64,000 nucleotides of DNA, from NCBI GenBank assembly GCA_036567985.1, contig DATCTK010000089.1, positions 1 through 64,000 on the forward strand, in the 5' to 3' direction. The first letter of the stretch is position 1; each line of letters opens with the position of its first letter. The position numbers and the translations under genes were made by a program. This document shows positions 9,456-17,846 of this stretch, piece by piece. The stretch is from SZUA-229 sp036567985. Its GTDB lineage: Bacteria; Pseudomonadota; Gammaproteobacteria; SZUA-229. The notes under the pieces are model-generated. The model ran no database searches and was not told the DNA's origin. It saw only the letters and a program-made list of their open reading frames with translations.

Positions 9456-11315
9456 CTACCCCCTGCTCACTTCGACTTTTCGGAACATGCCCATCATGTG
9501 ATAAAGCAGATGGCAGTGATAAGCCCATCCGCCTTCAGCATCCACAGTTACCCGATAGCTGATACGTGATCCCGGTTGCACCACCACAGTATGTTTTCGT
9601 GGCAAGTAATCGTTATCACCGGTTTCCAGGTCACTCCACATACCATGCAGATGCATGGGGTGATTCATCATGGTGTCATTGACAAAAGTAATGCGTATCA
9701 ACTCACCCAGCTTCCAACGCAGTGGTTCCGCGTCGGCGAATTTCACGCCGTTGATAGACCACATGTAACGTCCCATATTCCCGGTCAGATGCAGTTCCAG
9801 CTCCCGATCCGGCTCGCGCATATCATGGCTGGTACGCAGGTTTTTCAGGTCAGCATAGGTCAACACACGGCGTCCGTTATTTCGCAGACCAACACCAGGG
9901 TCATCGAGTCGATAGCGTGGACTGTCAGAACGCATGTCCACATGGGGTCCAAATTCAGTCGGCGCGTGATTGACTGGTGGGAGATTAGCGTTCATACCCA
10001 TATCGGATGTACCCGACATGCCCGTATCGCTCATGTTATTCTGGCTGCGATCCATGTTCATGGAAGCACCGCATTTCATCTCGGTCTGTGGTGATTTCAT
10101 CGGCATCGAGCCCGTCGACTCCATGCTCATAGGGTTGCCCATGTCGTGCATCATATGTCCCATACCCATGTCGGCATGTGTCAAATCGGGCACCGGATCC
10201 ATGTCCGGCACCTCGGCCTTTAGCATGGGGTCGGGCGTCAGTGTACCGAGTGCATAACCGGACCGATCGATGGCCTGGGCGAACAGCGCATAGGCTGAAT
10301 CATCTTTGGGCTCGACAATCACATCGTAAGTTTCTGCGACACCGATACGAAATTCATCCACAGATACGGGCTGTACGTTCTGGCCATCAGCCGCTACCAC
10401 GGTCATTTTAAGGCCGGGAATACGCACATCGAAAAAGCTCATGGCTGATCCATTAATAAAGCGCAGGCGTACTTTCTCGCCGCGATTAAACAGACCTGTC
10501 CAACCGTCAGCAGGCGTCTGGCCGTTCATCAGGAAGGTATAGGTGTAACCGGTCACGTCCGACAGATCACGCTGACTCATGCGCATTTCATTCCACATCG
10601 CCCGATCGTTCCAGGTTTGTTCCAGACCCTTTTCACGAATGTCTTCCATCAGGTCACTATGGGTACGCTCGTTGAAATTATAATAGTGGCTGAGTTTCTT
10701 TAATTTGGCATAAATATCATTAGGGTCTTCATCGCTCCAGTCAGATAACATCACTACGTAATCGCGGTCATAGCTGAAAGGTTCAGGCTCTTTCGGATCG
10801 ATGACAATGGCGCCATACATGCCGGTTTGTTCCTGGAAACCTGAATGACTGTGATACCAGTAGGTGCCGCTTTGCAGCACTGGGAATCGGTAGGTAAAAG
10901 TTTCACCCGGACGAATACCCTTGAAGTTATCTGCAATGTTTGGCACGCCGTCCATGGCACTGGGTAGAATGATGCCGTGCCAGTGAATGGAGCTGGACTC
11001 CGGCAACATGTTGGTGACGCGCAGCGTTACCTGGTCTCCTTCGCGCCAGCGTAAGATGGGCGCGGGTACCGTACCATTGATAGCGGTTGCCTTCCGCGCT
11101 ACGCCGGTAAAGTTAACGGTCTGTTCACTGATGGTGAGATCGAACTGGTTGCCCTTAAGGACGTTCTGATTTTGCTGACGCATGATGGCTGCCAGTACCG
11201 AATGTGAGCCCAGACCCGTGGAGGCGTATACGCCAGCCATGGCAAGGCCCTGCACAAATCGTCTTCTTGGCAGACACACTGCATCCTGTGGATGGAAAAG
11301 CTGCTTTAAATTCAT
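9456..11315 (-). CDS. copA: Periplasmic multicopper oxidase CopA
   Basis: Copper-resistance multicopper oxidase (619 residues) that oxidises Cu(I) in the periplasm. A twin-arginine signal is visible (RRRFVQGLAMAGVYAS). Copper ligand motifs are intact: IHWHGIILP, YWYHSHSGF, NHPMHLHGMW and AYHCHLLYHMMGMF. A Met-rich segment at roughly residues 390-450 (MGMGHMMHDMGNPMSM and further Met repeats) matches the copper-storing region of CopA/PcoA. ATG at 11315 is chosen because AGAGGA lies about 7 bases upstream; an upstream start would add residues before the Tat signal. It leads copA-copB with the copL-like gene 93 bases upstream. Confidence 0.96.
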   Translation of the reverse strand: MNLKQLFHPQDAVCLPRRRFVQGLAMAGVYASTGLGSHSVLAAIMRQQNQNVLKGNQFDLTISEQTVNFTGVARKATAINGTVPAPILRWREGDQVTLRVTNMLPESSSIHWHGIILPSAMDGVPNIADNFKGIRPGETFTYRFPVLQSGTYWYHSHSGFQEQTGMYGAIVIDPKEPEPFSYDRDYVVMLSDWSDEDPNDIYAKLKKLSHYYNFNERTHSDLMEDIREKGLEQTWNDRAMWNEMRMSQRDLSDVTGYTYTFLMNGQTPADGWTGLFNRGEKVRLRFINGSAMSFFDVRIPGLKMTVVAADGQNVQPVSVDEFRIGVAETYDVIVEPKDDSAYALFAQAIDRSGYALGTLTPDPMLKAEVPDMDPVPDLTHADMGMGHMMHDMGNPMSMESTGSMPMKSPQTEMKCGASMNMDRSQNNMSDTGMSGTSDMGMNANLPPVNHAPTEFGPHVDMRSDSPRYRLDDPGVGLRNNGRRVLTYADLKNLRTSHDMREPDRELELHLTGNMGRYMWSINGVKFADAEPLRWKLGELIRITFVNDTMMNHPMHLHGMWSDLETGDNDYLPRKHTVVVQPGSRISYRVTVDAEGGWAYHCHLLYHMMGMFRKVEVSRG

Positions 11316-11408
11316 GGAGTCTATCCTCTTCAGCACAACGGCAAACAATGACCGTTGATATTATTGGTTCCCTGCGACACAGGGATATTCATGCTAGAGA
11401 TGGAAGAA

Positions 11409-11810
11409 TCAGGCTCGAGGTGGACGGAAGTGCAAGGACGGTGAGGAGAAAATAAAACGATCAGGATGCCAGGAAAATACCACCTGTGCAGTGTGTTGTA
11501 TTTCGAAATCGTAGCCTGTCAGCACACCAACGGAGAATGAAAAACACTGACCGTTTTGACATCGATGCTGATCACTGCAGCCGTTACTCTGGCAATGTTT
11601 ACATTTCTGAATACATTGCCCGCAGTCCGTAGAGGTGAGCTGGTGATGCGTGGACATCAATGTGTCCGGCATGGACTGCGGTTGCTCCATATTCTGGGTG
11701 CTGCTCTGGAAACCGGGTAATTCGATAGCCGCACGGCTCACCTGTAATGGCGCAAGGGCTATTACCGCGATCAGCAGGTACATCAAATATTCGTTGCGAC
11801 AGCTGGGCAT
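11409..11810 (-). CDS. Small exported Cys-rich CopL-like protein
   Basis: A 133-residue protein with an N-terminal hydrophobic export segment (YLLIAVIALAPLQVSRA) and a Cys-rich cluster (DCGQCIQKCKHCQSNGCSDQ) followed by QNGQCFSF, ending HFRPPRA. Design and position directly before copA match CopL/CzcI-like small accessory proteins that bind copper. I cannot assign a precise family. An alternative start at Met11 would still leave the export signal. Shares its layout with genes at 5446 and 35391. Confidence 0.7.
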   Translation of the reverse strand: MPSCRNEYLMYLLIAVIALAPLQVSRAAIELPGFQSSTQNMEQPQSMPDTLMSTHHQLTSTDCGQCIQKCKHCQSNGCSDQHRCQNGQCFSFSVGVLTGYDFEIQHTAQVVFSWHPDRFIFSSPSLHFRPPRA

Positions 11811-11997
11811 AGTATACCTACGGCTTAGATTTCACCAGAAATTAGGGATAATACTCATTAGTATAGTAACGCGGCTGGAAAGTTCCATCAACTGAATAAC
11901 CGCCTGGCCTAATTACATAAGAATATTAGAAGTCTACTTGACATCAAAATAACTATCCGCAATTTCAATGCACATTTCCTTCTTCACCACTTTGTAG
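11811..11997. promoter_or_regulatory. Intergenic region upstream of the copA group
   Basis: AT-rich spacer (187 bases) between the lycopene-cyclase-like gene and the CopL-like gene. It should contain the promoter for copA-copB. No clear palindromic cop box could be recognised. Confidence 0.35.
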
Positions 11998-12687
11998 TTA
12001 TTTACGCCAGGTAAAGTGCTCATAAACGCCTGCCCAGTACATGCCAAAACCAAACGCAAAAAGCAGTTCCTCAACGGGCATAAATCCCGCATAAATACCA
12101 CTCAGCGCCTCCAGGTTCCATACCCGTTCAATATAGCCTTCTGCGCTTAGCTCAAGACCTCCAAGAAAGACCATGTAATACACCGTAAATAATAAACCGC
12201 CAGACCAGATTTTTGTCTTCAGGTCGGGGCGGCACAGTATATTGGCAACGGCTCCGATCAGCATGGCGGCAATTCCAGGATAGATAGGGTTCCAGTTAAA
12301 CAGAAGGTACAACACTGGAAAAGCTATAAATGGCGCTGAAAGCGCAAGGTAATGATGACGATGCAGTGGGCTGAAGCGCTCTTCTGTATCTACCGGTGAT
12401 ACGCTTCGCCTGGTAACGAGGTTGTAAAGAACGGCGCCTATACCGCCTATGCCAAAACAGAATATCAGGCTTTCGATATCGAACCCGGTATTGATCGCCA
12501 GGTCGAACAGACTGGGTGGAGTCCAGTATTCGGGTACAAAAAGCGGTTCGGTCAGGCCAAACGGCATGGTGAACAGGCTGGACCACAGCATGGCATGGCG
12601 ATGCTGTGGGAAAAGCGTATAGACGAGACCCCATGGGAGCAAAAAAGCACTGGACCAGACCAGCCAGACATATTGATCAGCTATCAT
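11998..12687 (-). CDS. Lycopene cyclase domain-like membrane protein
   Basis: A 229-residue polytopic membrane protein with about six hydrophobic segments resembling the CrtYc/CrtYd-type lycopene cyclase domain: WLVWSSAFLLPWGLVYTLFP, FGLTEPLFVPEYWTPPSLFD and a late FMPVEELLFAFGFGMYW, where the PxEE motif corresponds to the conserved acidic pair of these cyclases. No carotenoid genes are near, so the role is probably not carotenoid synthesis. ATG at 12687 is supported by AGGA five bases upstream and overlaps the end of the ABC ATPase gene by 11 bases, so translation is probably coupled. It appears to be part of the ABC-YHS operon; function unknown. Confidence 0.75.
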   Translation of the reverse strand: MIADQYVWLVWSSAFLLPWGLVYTLFPQHRHAMLWSSLFTMPFGLTEPLFVPEYWTPPSLFDLAINTGFDIESLIFCFGIGGIGAVLYNLVTRRSVSPVDTEERFSPLHRHHYLALSAPFIAFPVLYLLFNWNPIYPGIAAMLIGAVANILCRPDLKTKIWSGGLLFTVYYMVFLGGLELSAEGYIERVWNLEALSGIYAGFMPVEELLFAFGFGMYWAGVYEHFTWRK

Positions 12688-13549
12688 TTTTTTCCTGAAG
12701 GTATTTTGCGGGGTCTTCTTCGAAACGCTGCAAGCAGCGCCTCGAGCAAAATACATAGTGCTTATCCTGGTAATACGTTCGCACATTGGCGGTCCAGTCA
12801 TCCACTCGCATGCCGCATACTGGATCCCGTACCCAGGCGTGGCTATCAGCTTTACGATCACGCAAGGAACCGTCTTCCAGCCACAGCAAACGATCTGCAA
12901 CATCTTCAATACGCCTGTCGTGGCTGACCATGATCACCGTACAGTTTTCGTCTCGAACGATATCGTGCAGAATCATCATGACCTGCTGGCCTTTCTCTGA
13001 ATCCAGGTTTCCCGTAGGTTCATCAGCCAGAATCAACGGCGGCCGGTTAATGAGCGCACGAGCAATAGCTACCCGCTGACGCTCCCCCCCGGATAGCGTC
13101 GGCGGACACGCTCTGCGCCGATGAGAAAGATCCAGCCTTTGCAGCAGTTGGTCGCAACGTTTACGGGCTGCGTCTATACCACCTGGCAACAGTCCCGAAG
13201 GCAGTAAAATATTTTCCTCAACCGTGAGAGCATCCAGTAAGTTAAACGCCTGAAACACAAAACCGATATGCTGTGCACGTATGGCAGGTAACGATTTTTC
13301 ACTCATGTTTGTCACCTCTAATCCATTGAGGCGAATAGAACCTGTGGTTGGTTTTAATAGCGCACCAAGCATGGACAGCAGCGTGGTCTTCCCGGATCCC
13401 GAAGGCCCCATGATCAGCACAAGTTCGCCCCGATAAATTTCCATGGTGACATCGTCAACGGCTCGCACAGTTGCATCACCATGGCCGAAGTGCTTACTAA
13501 GGCCCTGGACCTGCACTATCACATCGTGTTTAACAGGTGCATCGCTCAT
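12677..13549 (-). CDS. ABC transporter ATPase (LolD/MacB type) with C-terminal YHS domain
   Basis: A 290-residue ATPase of the LolD/MacB/FtsE group: Walker A GPSGSGKTT at 48-56, Q-loop FVFQAFNLLDA at 98-107, signature LSGGERQRVAIARAL from 152, Walker B LILADEPTG about 173-180 and switch His in MVSHD. Instead of ending at about 230 residues it carries a YHS/TRASH-type metal-binding domain at 242-284 with Cys at 245, 268 and 272 (RDPVCGM, VFCSRRCLQRF). The partners are two FtsX-like permeases upstream. The fusion suggests metal-gated ATPase activity, which is inference. Confidence 0.92.
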   Translation of the reverse strand: MSDAPVKHDVIVQVQGLSKHFGHGDATVRAVDDVTMEIYRGELVLIMGPSGSGKTTLLSMLGALLKPTTGSIRLNGLEVTNMSEKSLPAIRAQHIGFVFQAFNLLDALTVEENILLPSGLLPGGIDAARKRCDQLLQRLDLSHRRRACPPTLSGGERQRVAIARALINRPPLILADEPTGNLDSEKGQQVMMILHDIVRDENCTVIMVSHDRRIEDVADRLLWLEDGSLRDRKADSHAWVRDPVCGMRVDDWTANVRTYYQDKHYVFCSRRCLQRFEEDPAKYLQEKNDS

Positions 13550-13558
13550 GGTTGCAGA

Positions 13559-13727
13559 TTACTTTTCGAGTTCTCGCTTTTGCTCGACATATTCGCCATC
13601 GTCAATATCGCCTCTGGCATAGCAATCCTCCAAAACACATGGCTACAATGCCTACGATAAGCAACAGCCATATCACCAGTCCGAGCCCCAAGTGGCTCGG
13701 GCCAAATCCAGTAAAACTGCCATTCAT
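13559..13727 (-). pseudogene. Small SHOCT-domain membrane protein, frameshifted
   Basis: From ATG at 13727 (AAGGAG 7 bases upstream) the frame gives MNGSFTGFGPSHLGLG and a transmembrane segment (LVIWLLLIVGIVAM), then stops as ...CQRRY. In another frame the sequence continues as LEDCYARGDIDDGEYVEQKR ELEK to a stop at 13559, an unmistakable SHOCT motif. Removing one T from the TTTT run near 13640 joins the halves as IVAMCLEDCYARGDIDD. The intact relative at 29644 has the same TM-plus-SHOCT layout. Either a mutation or a sequencing error; it sits between ABC permease and ATPase genes. Confidence 0.7.
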
Positions 13728-13782
13728 CAGATGTCTCCTTTTATATAATTCTGTATCTCAGCTAGTTGATCGACCGCTTTAT

Positions 13783-14892
13783 TCAGCCATGGAATACGGC
13801 TAGTGGATCAACCCTGACAACCTGCCTTGCCGGCCAGAGCGCAGCGAGCGCGGCAACCAGAAATGCAGCTACAGTGGTTTTTAATAGCGAGGCCAGAGTC
13901 CATTTTAATGACACCGCCGGCACCAGCAGAGAAATCATTGGAAACAATACCAGGGCGAAAGCAAATGACAGCGCCAGCCCGCCCAATGTCAATAATAACG
14001 CCTGTAGCAGGACACTCATATACACATGACGGTTGCGGTAACCCAGTGCCTTGACAATAGCAAGTTCACGTTTTCTGCGCAAAATAAACATGTGCACCGT
14101 AAAGGCCACGATCACAATCGCGAGTAGTGAGCCAATGATCGACATCATTGCAATAATTTCCACACCCATCTGTCTGGCCAGATGATGGTCATTATTAATA
14201 AATTTTTTCTGTGGCAAAGCGTTTACTTTATCAACCTGATTTAGAATACGTTGCGCGAGTTCAATCGGACTAACGCCGCTAGCGGCACGCACCATCACAT
14301 AGCTTACTGAGCCTGTAGCCGACATGATATCTGCTAAATCGACTTTGCTGACAAAGACGATAGAATTGGCCATAGAAAACGTGCCTTCTGACAGACCTAT
14401 AATGGTAAAGCGACGATCGACTATGGCAATATTGTCACCTGTTTGGAGACCGGTGAGGCGTGCCAGGGTTTCCGGGATGACCATCTCTCCCCTTTCCGGC
14501 AGGCGTTTACCGCTATGCATCGCCCAGGGGGCGGAAAAATCCGCTCGTTCATCAAGCCCGACAATATAGGCGAACCACTCCCGATCGCCAGCGTCAATTA
14601 CCGCATTCATGTAAAGAATCGATTCGGTGTCCGCGACACCTTCGATACTGCGAATCCTGTCTTCCTTCCAGTCCCATAGCTGGGACACAGCCATATGCAT
14701 ATTGGCCACACCCTTCTGCATCACCCATACATCGGCGTTCACCTGTGTTGGGTAGGCAGTAATACGTTCAGATTCACCATTGAATACAGCCTCAAAAAAC
14801 ATCACCAGCAGAAAGGCAAATGCCACACCGGTACAACTTGCCAGCAATACCGCGCCTTCGGATCCTATTGATCTTATGCTCCAGTGAATCAT
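13783..14892 (-). CDS. FtsX/MacB-like ABC transporter permease
   Basis: A 369-residue permease with one N-terminal TM segment (SEGAVLLASCTGVAFAFLLVMFF), a periplasmic MacB_PCD-like domain and three C-terminal TM segments (FtsX domain) ending ALWPARQVVRVDPLAVFHG, typical for this class. It starts at ATG 14892, with GGAGG 8 bases upstream, 6 bases before the upstream permease gene's stop ends, so the two are closely coupled. It forms a heteromeric pair with the permease at 14898 and is powered by the YHS-tagged ATPase. No membrane-fusion protein is encoded nearby, so a complete MacAB efflux system is not evident. Confidence 0.9.
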   Translation of the reverse strand: MIHWSIRSIGSEGAVLLASCTGVAFAFLLVMFFEAVFNGESERITAYPTQVNADVWVMQKGVANMHMAVSQLWDWKEDRIRSIEGVADTESILYMNAVIDAGDREWFAYIVGLDERADFSAPWAMHSGKRLPERGEMVIPETLARLTGLQTGDNIAIVDRRFTIIGLSEGTFSMANSIVFVSKVDLADIMSATGSVSYVMVRAASGVSPIELAQRILNQVDKVNALPQKKFINNDHHLARQMGVEIIAMMSIIGSLLAIVIVAFTVHMFILRRKRELAIVKALGYRNRHVYMSVLLQALLLTLGGLALSFAFALVLFPMISLLVPAVSLKWTLASLLKTTVAAFLVAALAALWPARQVVRVDPLAVFHG

Positions 14893-14897
14893 GCCCC

Positions 14898-16031
14898 TCA
14901 CCTCCTTAACGCCAGGACGGGTTCGAGTCGCGCGATCATCCTGAACGACATCAGTGAGCCAAGTATCGAAAACACCAGAGATGCAATAAGTGTGCGGATC
15001 ATCGGCCCGTCTTCAGTGGTCAGTATCAGATATACCGGCGCAGCTTCCTGTATCAGCAGCGATAATACATAGGCAAATACAGCTGCTAAGGGAAGGGCCA
15101 GCAGCGTCAGCAGCAGGCTTTCGGCTATGACACTTTGTGCCAGCCTGGAAAATGAAAAGCCTATGGCCTTAAAGACCGCCAGTTCATATTTCCGCTTCTG
15201 CACACTGGAAAACATGATAAGACCAATAACAAGAACGCCTATCAAATAGGCTATCACGATCATCAACTGGAATACCTGCCCCAGCATGGAGCAACTCATT
15301 GCAACATCGTTTGCAGCGATCGCATCCGGTAAATAAGCGTCGACCTCGGGCACTCGCTTATCAATTTCAGCTGCAATGCGGCTGGCGTCACGCCCCGCTT
15401 CTATTTCAACCAGAAGAAAACTCAACAACGGCAGTGTGCTTAAATCGCCGACGATATCAGACTCGAAATAGAGATCGATTAAATCATCATAATTAGTAAA
15501 TGCAAAAGGTGTAAAAAAGGCCGCCGTATCTTTTGAAATGCCGACTACAGTAAAACTGAAATCATTCAATACAAAATCATCACCCGGAAGCAGCTCATAG
15601 ATAACCGCCAGGGATCTATCGATAACAATCTCTCGGTTCTGTGCCAACTGACGACCGGCCTCAAGTTCAGCAGGACCACCCAGAGTATCGTATACAAGCA
15701 CGAACACTGGCGTTTGTCGGCCGTCCTTATCATAGATTGCTGGAAGCGACGTCATCGGATGTGCTTCGACAACACCATCAATACGTTCGACAGCCTGTCG
15801 GCTCAATTGCGGCAAAATGGAACGACTGGCTACCATATTGGACACTCCGGCCTGGGCCACGATCACATCGGCACCGCGGCTCATAATTATCTGCCTGATC
15901 TGCTGATAAATACCTTGACGAAACCCCTCCAGCACCAGTACCAGTGCAATGACCGAAGCAATCGCAATAATCACAAAAATAAATTGTGCAGGCTCTGCCC
16001 TGGCTTTCTTTATAACGAGTTGTAATATCAC
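14898..16031 (-). CDS. FtsX/MacB-like ABC transporter permease, second subunit
   Basis: A 377-residue permease related in layout to the one at 13783: N-terminal TM (FIFVIIAIASVIALVLVLEG), a large extracytoplasmic domain (MSRGADVIVAQAGVSNMVAS onwards) and an FtsX domain with KRKYELAVFKAIGFS before the last TMs, ending MIARLEPVLALRR. First permease of the ABC-YHS operon; 94 bases downstream of the YHS protein at 16126. Substrate unknown; lipoprotein, peptide or metal-related cargo are all possible. Confidence 0.9.
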   Translation of the reverse strand: MILQLVIKKARAEPAQFIFVIIAIASVIALVLVLEGFRQGIYQQIRQIIMSRGADVIVAQAGVSNMVASRSILPQLSRQAVERIDGVVEAHPMTSLPAIYDKDGRQTPVFVLVYDTLGGPAELEAGRQLAQNREIVIDRSLAVIYELLPGDDFVLNDFSFTVVGISKDTAAFFTPFAFTNYDDLIDLYFESDIVGDLSTLPLLSFLLVEIEAGRDASRIAAEIDKRVPEVDAYLPDAIAANDVAMSCSMLGQVFQLMIVIAYLIGVLVIGLIMFSSVQKRKYELAVFKAIGFSFSRLAQSVIAESLLLTLLALPLAAVFAYVLSLLIQEAAPVYLILTTEDGPMIRTLIASLVFSILGSLMSFRMIARLEPVLALRR

Positions 16032-16125
16032 TTCCCATACTCGCCAGGTAAAGCATAAATATACTGATCTCTCATGTCGTATCTCTCATGCATAACTTAA
16101 GCAATGAATTAATGATGGTCCATTC

Positions 16126-16620
16126 TCAGTGGCGATGTTCGTTTCCCGGCTGTTCAAGATTATCCAGTTCTGTTTCCTCCAGATAATGAATGAATGCCTG
16201 CTTTAATCGTGTGCCCATGTCTGCACTCAGCCGGTTACCTGTTTTTTCGATTGCTACCTCAATCTGCTCGGTGGTCACCTGTAGCAGGTCATAAGTGATC
16301 ATCAGAAAATCACTTTCAAAAGACACATCAATTATTCCCATCAGAGCATTGAGCTCTGATTCTATGATGGAGCACTGCTCATCGGTGTGCGCGTCAAGCA
16401 ACTTCAGCTTTCGCTTCTTGATGATTTTATGCCCCTGTTGCGCCGGCGAAGGTTTGCCCGGGTATCCGGTATACAGGTGAGGATTGGCGTCAAAGCGCTG
16501 GCGGCACTGCAGAGAACAAAACGCATAAGTTTGTCCCAGGTAGTTCACTGGGTAACTGCTTTTATCGACCATCATATGACAGACGGGACACTCGAATTTC
16601 CGGATATCAGAATCATGCAT
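16126..16620 (-). CDS. YHS-domain protein with HMA-like C-terminal region
   Basis: A 164-residue soluble protein. Residues about 8-55 are a YHS/TRASH domain: FECPVCHMMVD, then YLGQTYAFCSLQCRQRFDAN. After a basic linker (IIKKRKLKLLD) comes a domain resembling a ferredoxin-fold HMA domain but without CxxC (NALMGIIDVSFESDFLMITY, TTEQIEVAIEKTGNRL). It ends with a His-containing tail. ATG at 16620 follows GAGGTG; the upstream frame start is unlikely. As first gene of the ABC-YHS group it may be a cytosolic metal sensor or chaperone; that role is inferred. Confidence 0.82.
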   Translation of the reverse strand: MHDSDIRKFECPVCHMMVDKSSYPVNYLGQTYAFCSLQCRQRFDANPHLYTGYPGKPSPAQQGHKIIKKRKLKLLDAHTDEQCSIIESELNALMGIIDVSFESDFLMITYDLLQVTTEQIEVAIEKTGNRLSADMGTRLKQAFIHYLEETELDNLEQPGNEHRH

Positions 16621-16665
16621 AATTACTTCACCTCGTAAAAACTGAATGGAGGACATAGAAAGCAC

Positions 16666-16961
16666 ATGCTGTAAAAGTGCTTCTAGTATACTCAGGTTTC
16701 AACTCATTTAACCTGTTGTTAATCCAGGCCAGTATGCCGATTATAAATCTGCACTTTACCACCCTGTAGTCATCTGCAATTTGACGGCAACAACATGATC
16801 ACGCAGAGAATGCCCAGCGATAGTAGCGAACTCGACAAAGGCAGCCGGACACGCATCATGATTTATAACGTTTTCATTATCCGATCACCGTGATTCACGC
16901 AGGTGATGAATGCATTAAAAATTCGCAATCTTTAACTGTACTTGCCGTGAGCATAGTTGTC
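16666..16961. other. Intergenic, no gene seen
   Basis: About 300 bases between the YHS gene and the channel gene. It should contain the promoter for the ABC-YHS operon on the minus strand. I see no ORF, RNA gene or clear repeat in it. Confidence 0.5.
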
Positions 16962-17402
16962 TCACGATAGATCTTTCTTCCAGATGCACTTCATCTGCAA
17001 ATACATAAATGATGCCGTCCAGCCAATCAATACCAGACCTGTCAGCGCCTCCATTCCGGCCATAAAACGCAACGGCCCTGATGGCACCAGATCACCATAG
17101 CCCAGTGAAGTATAGTTAGTGAATGAGAAGTAGGTACATTCGGCAAGGCTGGGGGATTGACTGCCTACAATCGCACCATAAGCGGTGCCGGCAATCAACC
17201 AGTAATAGGCAAAACCGAAAAGTACAACTTCGAAAATGTGTGCCATCAGTAAACCTAGGATAAGGAGCGACAAATGCCATCTATGCCAGGGATCGTGTCG
17301 ATGCAACCAGCCGCCTGCACGTCGCAACACACCCATGGCCTCGTAGTGTAGGATGACACAAGAAATAACCAGTACGAGCGTGGTACCCAGCGTGATCAAC
17401 AT
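16962..17402 (-). CDS. Two-TM potassium channel family protein
   Basis: A 146-residue membrane protein with a pore module: two flanking TM segments, a pore helix (AECTYFSFTNYTS) and the K+ selectivity filter sequence TSLGYGDLVPSGPLRF. A further N-terminal hydrophobic stretch (LITLGTTLVLVISCVILHY) gives three to four segments overall. No cytosolic RCK or cyclic-nucleotide domain is present. A K+ channel is unusual in a metal island; a role in membrane-potential or ion balance under metal stress is speculation. The small gene upstream overlaps its start. Confidence 0.85.
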   Translation of the reverse strand: MLITLGTTLVLVISCVILHYEAMGVLRRAGGWLHRHDPWHRWHLSLLILGLLMAHIFEVVLFGFAYYWLIAGTAYGAIVGSQSPSLAECTYFSFTNYTSLGYGDLVPSGPLRFMAGMEALTGLVLIGWTASFMYLQMKCIWKKDLS

Positions 17403-17614
17403 GAGCAGCCCCTGTGGTTTGTTTTAATAGGATACTGGCCATTTGCCTTTCCCTCTGAGCGTAAGAACAGTTTGGTGTCGGCGAAAGCAAGCAGCGTGGA
17501 CAGCACATGTAACACCGAAAAAACCCTAGCAATCATGTCGGACAACGTCGTGACAACCACAAACAGGGCGACCTCGCCGATAAACCTCAAGCTGTTTGTT
17601 TTATATTGTTCCAA
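17396..17614 (-). CDS. Small hydrophobic ORF upstream of K+ channel, doubtful
   Basis: A 72-residue frame from TTG at 17614 with a hydrophobic middle (GEVALFVVVTTLSDMIARVF) that could be one or two TM segments; it overlaps the channel gene by 7 bases and the hypothetical gene upstream by 28. It may be a real small membrane protein, or the lost N-terminal part of a longer channel. No family recognised and no good ribosome binding site. Confidence 0.3.
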   Translation of the reverse strand: MEQYKTNSLRFIGEVALFVVVTTLSDMIARVFSVLHVLSTLLAFADTKLFLRSEGKANGQYPIKTNHRGCSC

Positions 17615-17838
17615 TGAGTATCCCCATTGTTGGTGGCGAACTGAATCGCTGCATCCTTATTGTTTTTAAGCATCAAAATATTTCTCAGGGACTTGCCCTC
17701 GCCCGGCACCCTGCTCACCTGATCGTGCTCGACCTTTATATCATTTGACTTAAGATAACCCTGGCTCAGCACTGTGATGTTGCGGCCGACGCCAGCACCG
17801 GATGCGGTAAACGAGGATTGTCTTTTTGCTGTCGCCAT
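17587..17838 (-). CDS. Hypothetical protein
   Basis: An 83-residue frame from ATG at 17838 (MATAKRQSSFTASGAGVGRN), polar with Lys and Asn near the end (NNGDTHWNNIKQTA). It starts 8 bases after the end of the DsbA-family pseudogene, suggesting the same transcript. I do not recognise the family. The start lacks a strong ribosome binding site. Confidence 0.4.
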   Translation of the reverse strand: MATAKRQSSFTASGAGVGRNITVLSQGYLKSNDIKVEHDQVSRVPGEGKSLRNILMLKNNKDAAIQFATNNGDTHWNNIKQTA

Positions 17839-17846
17839 GATATTGA

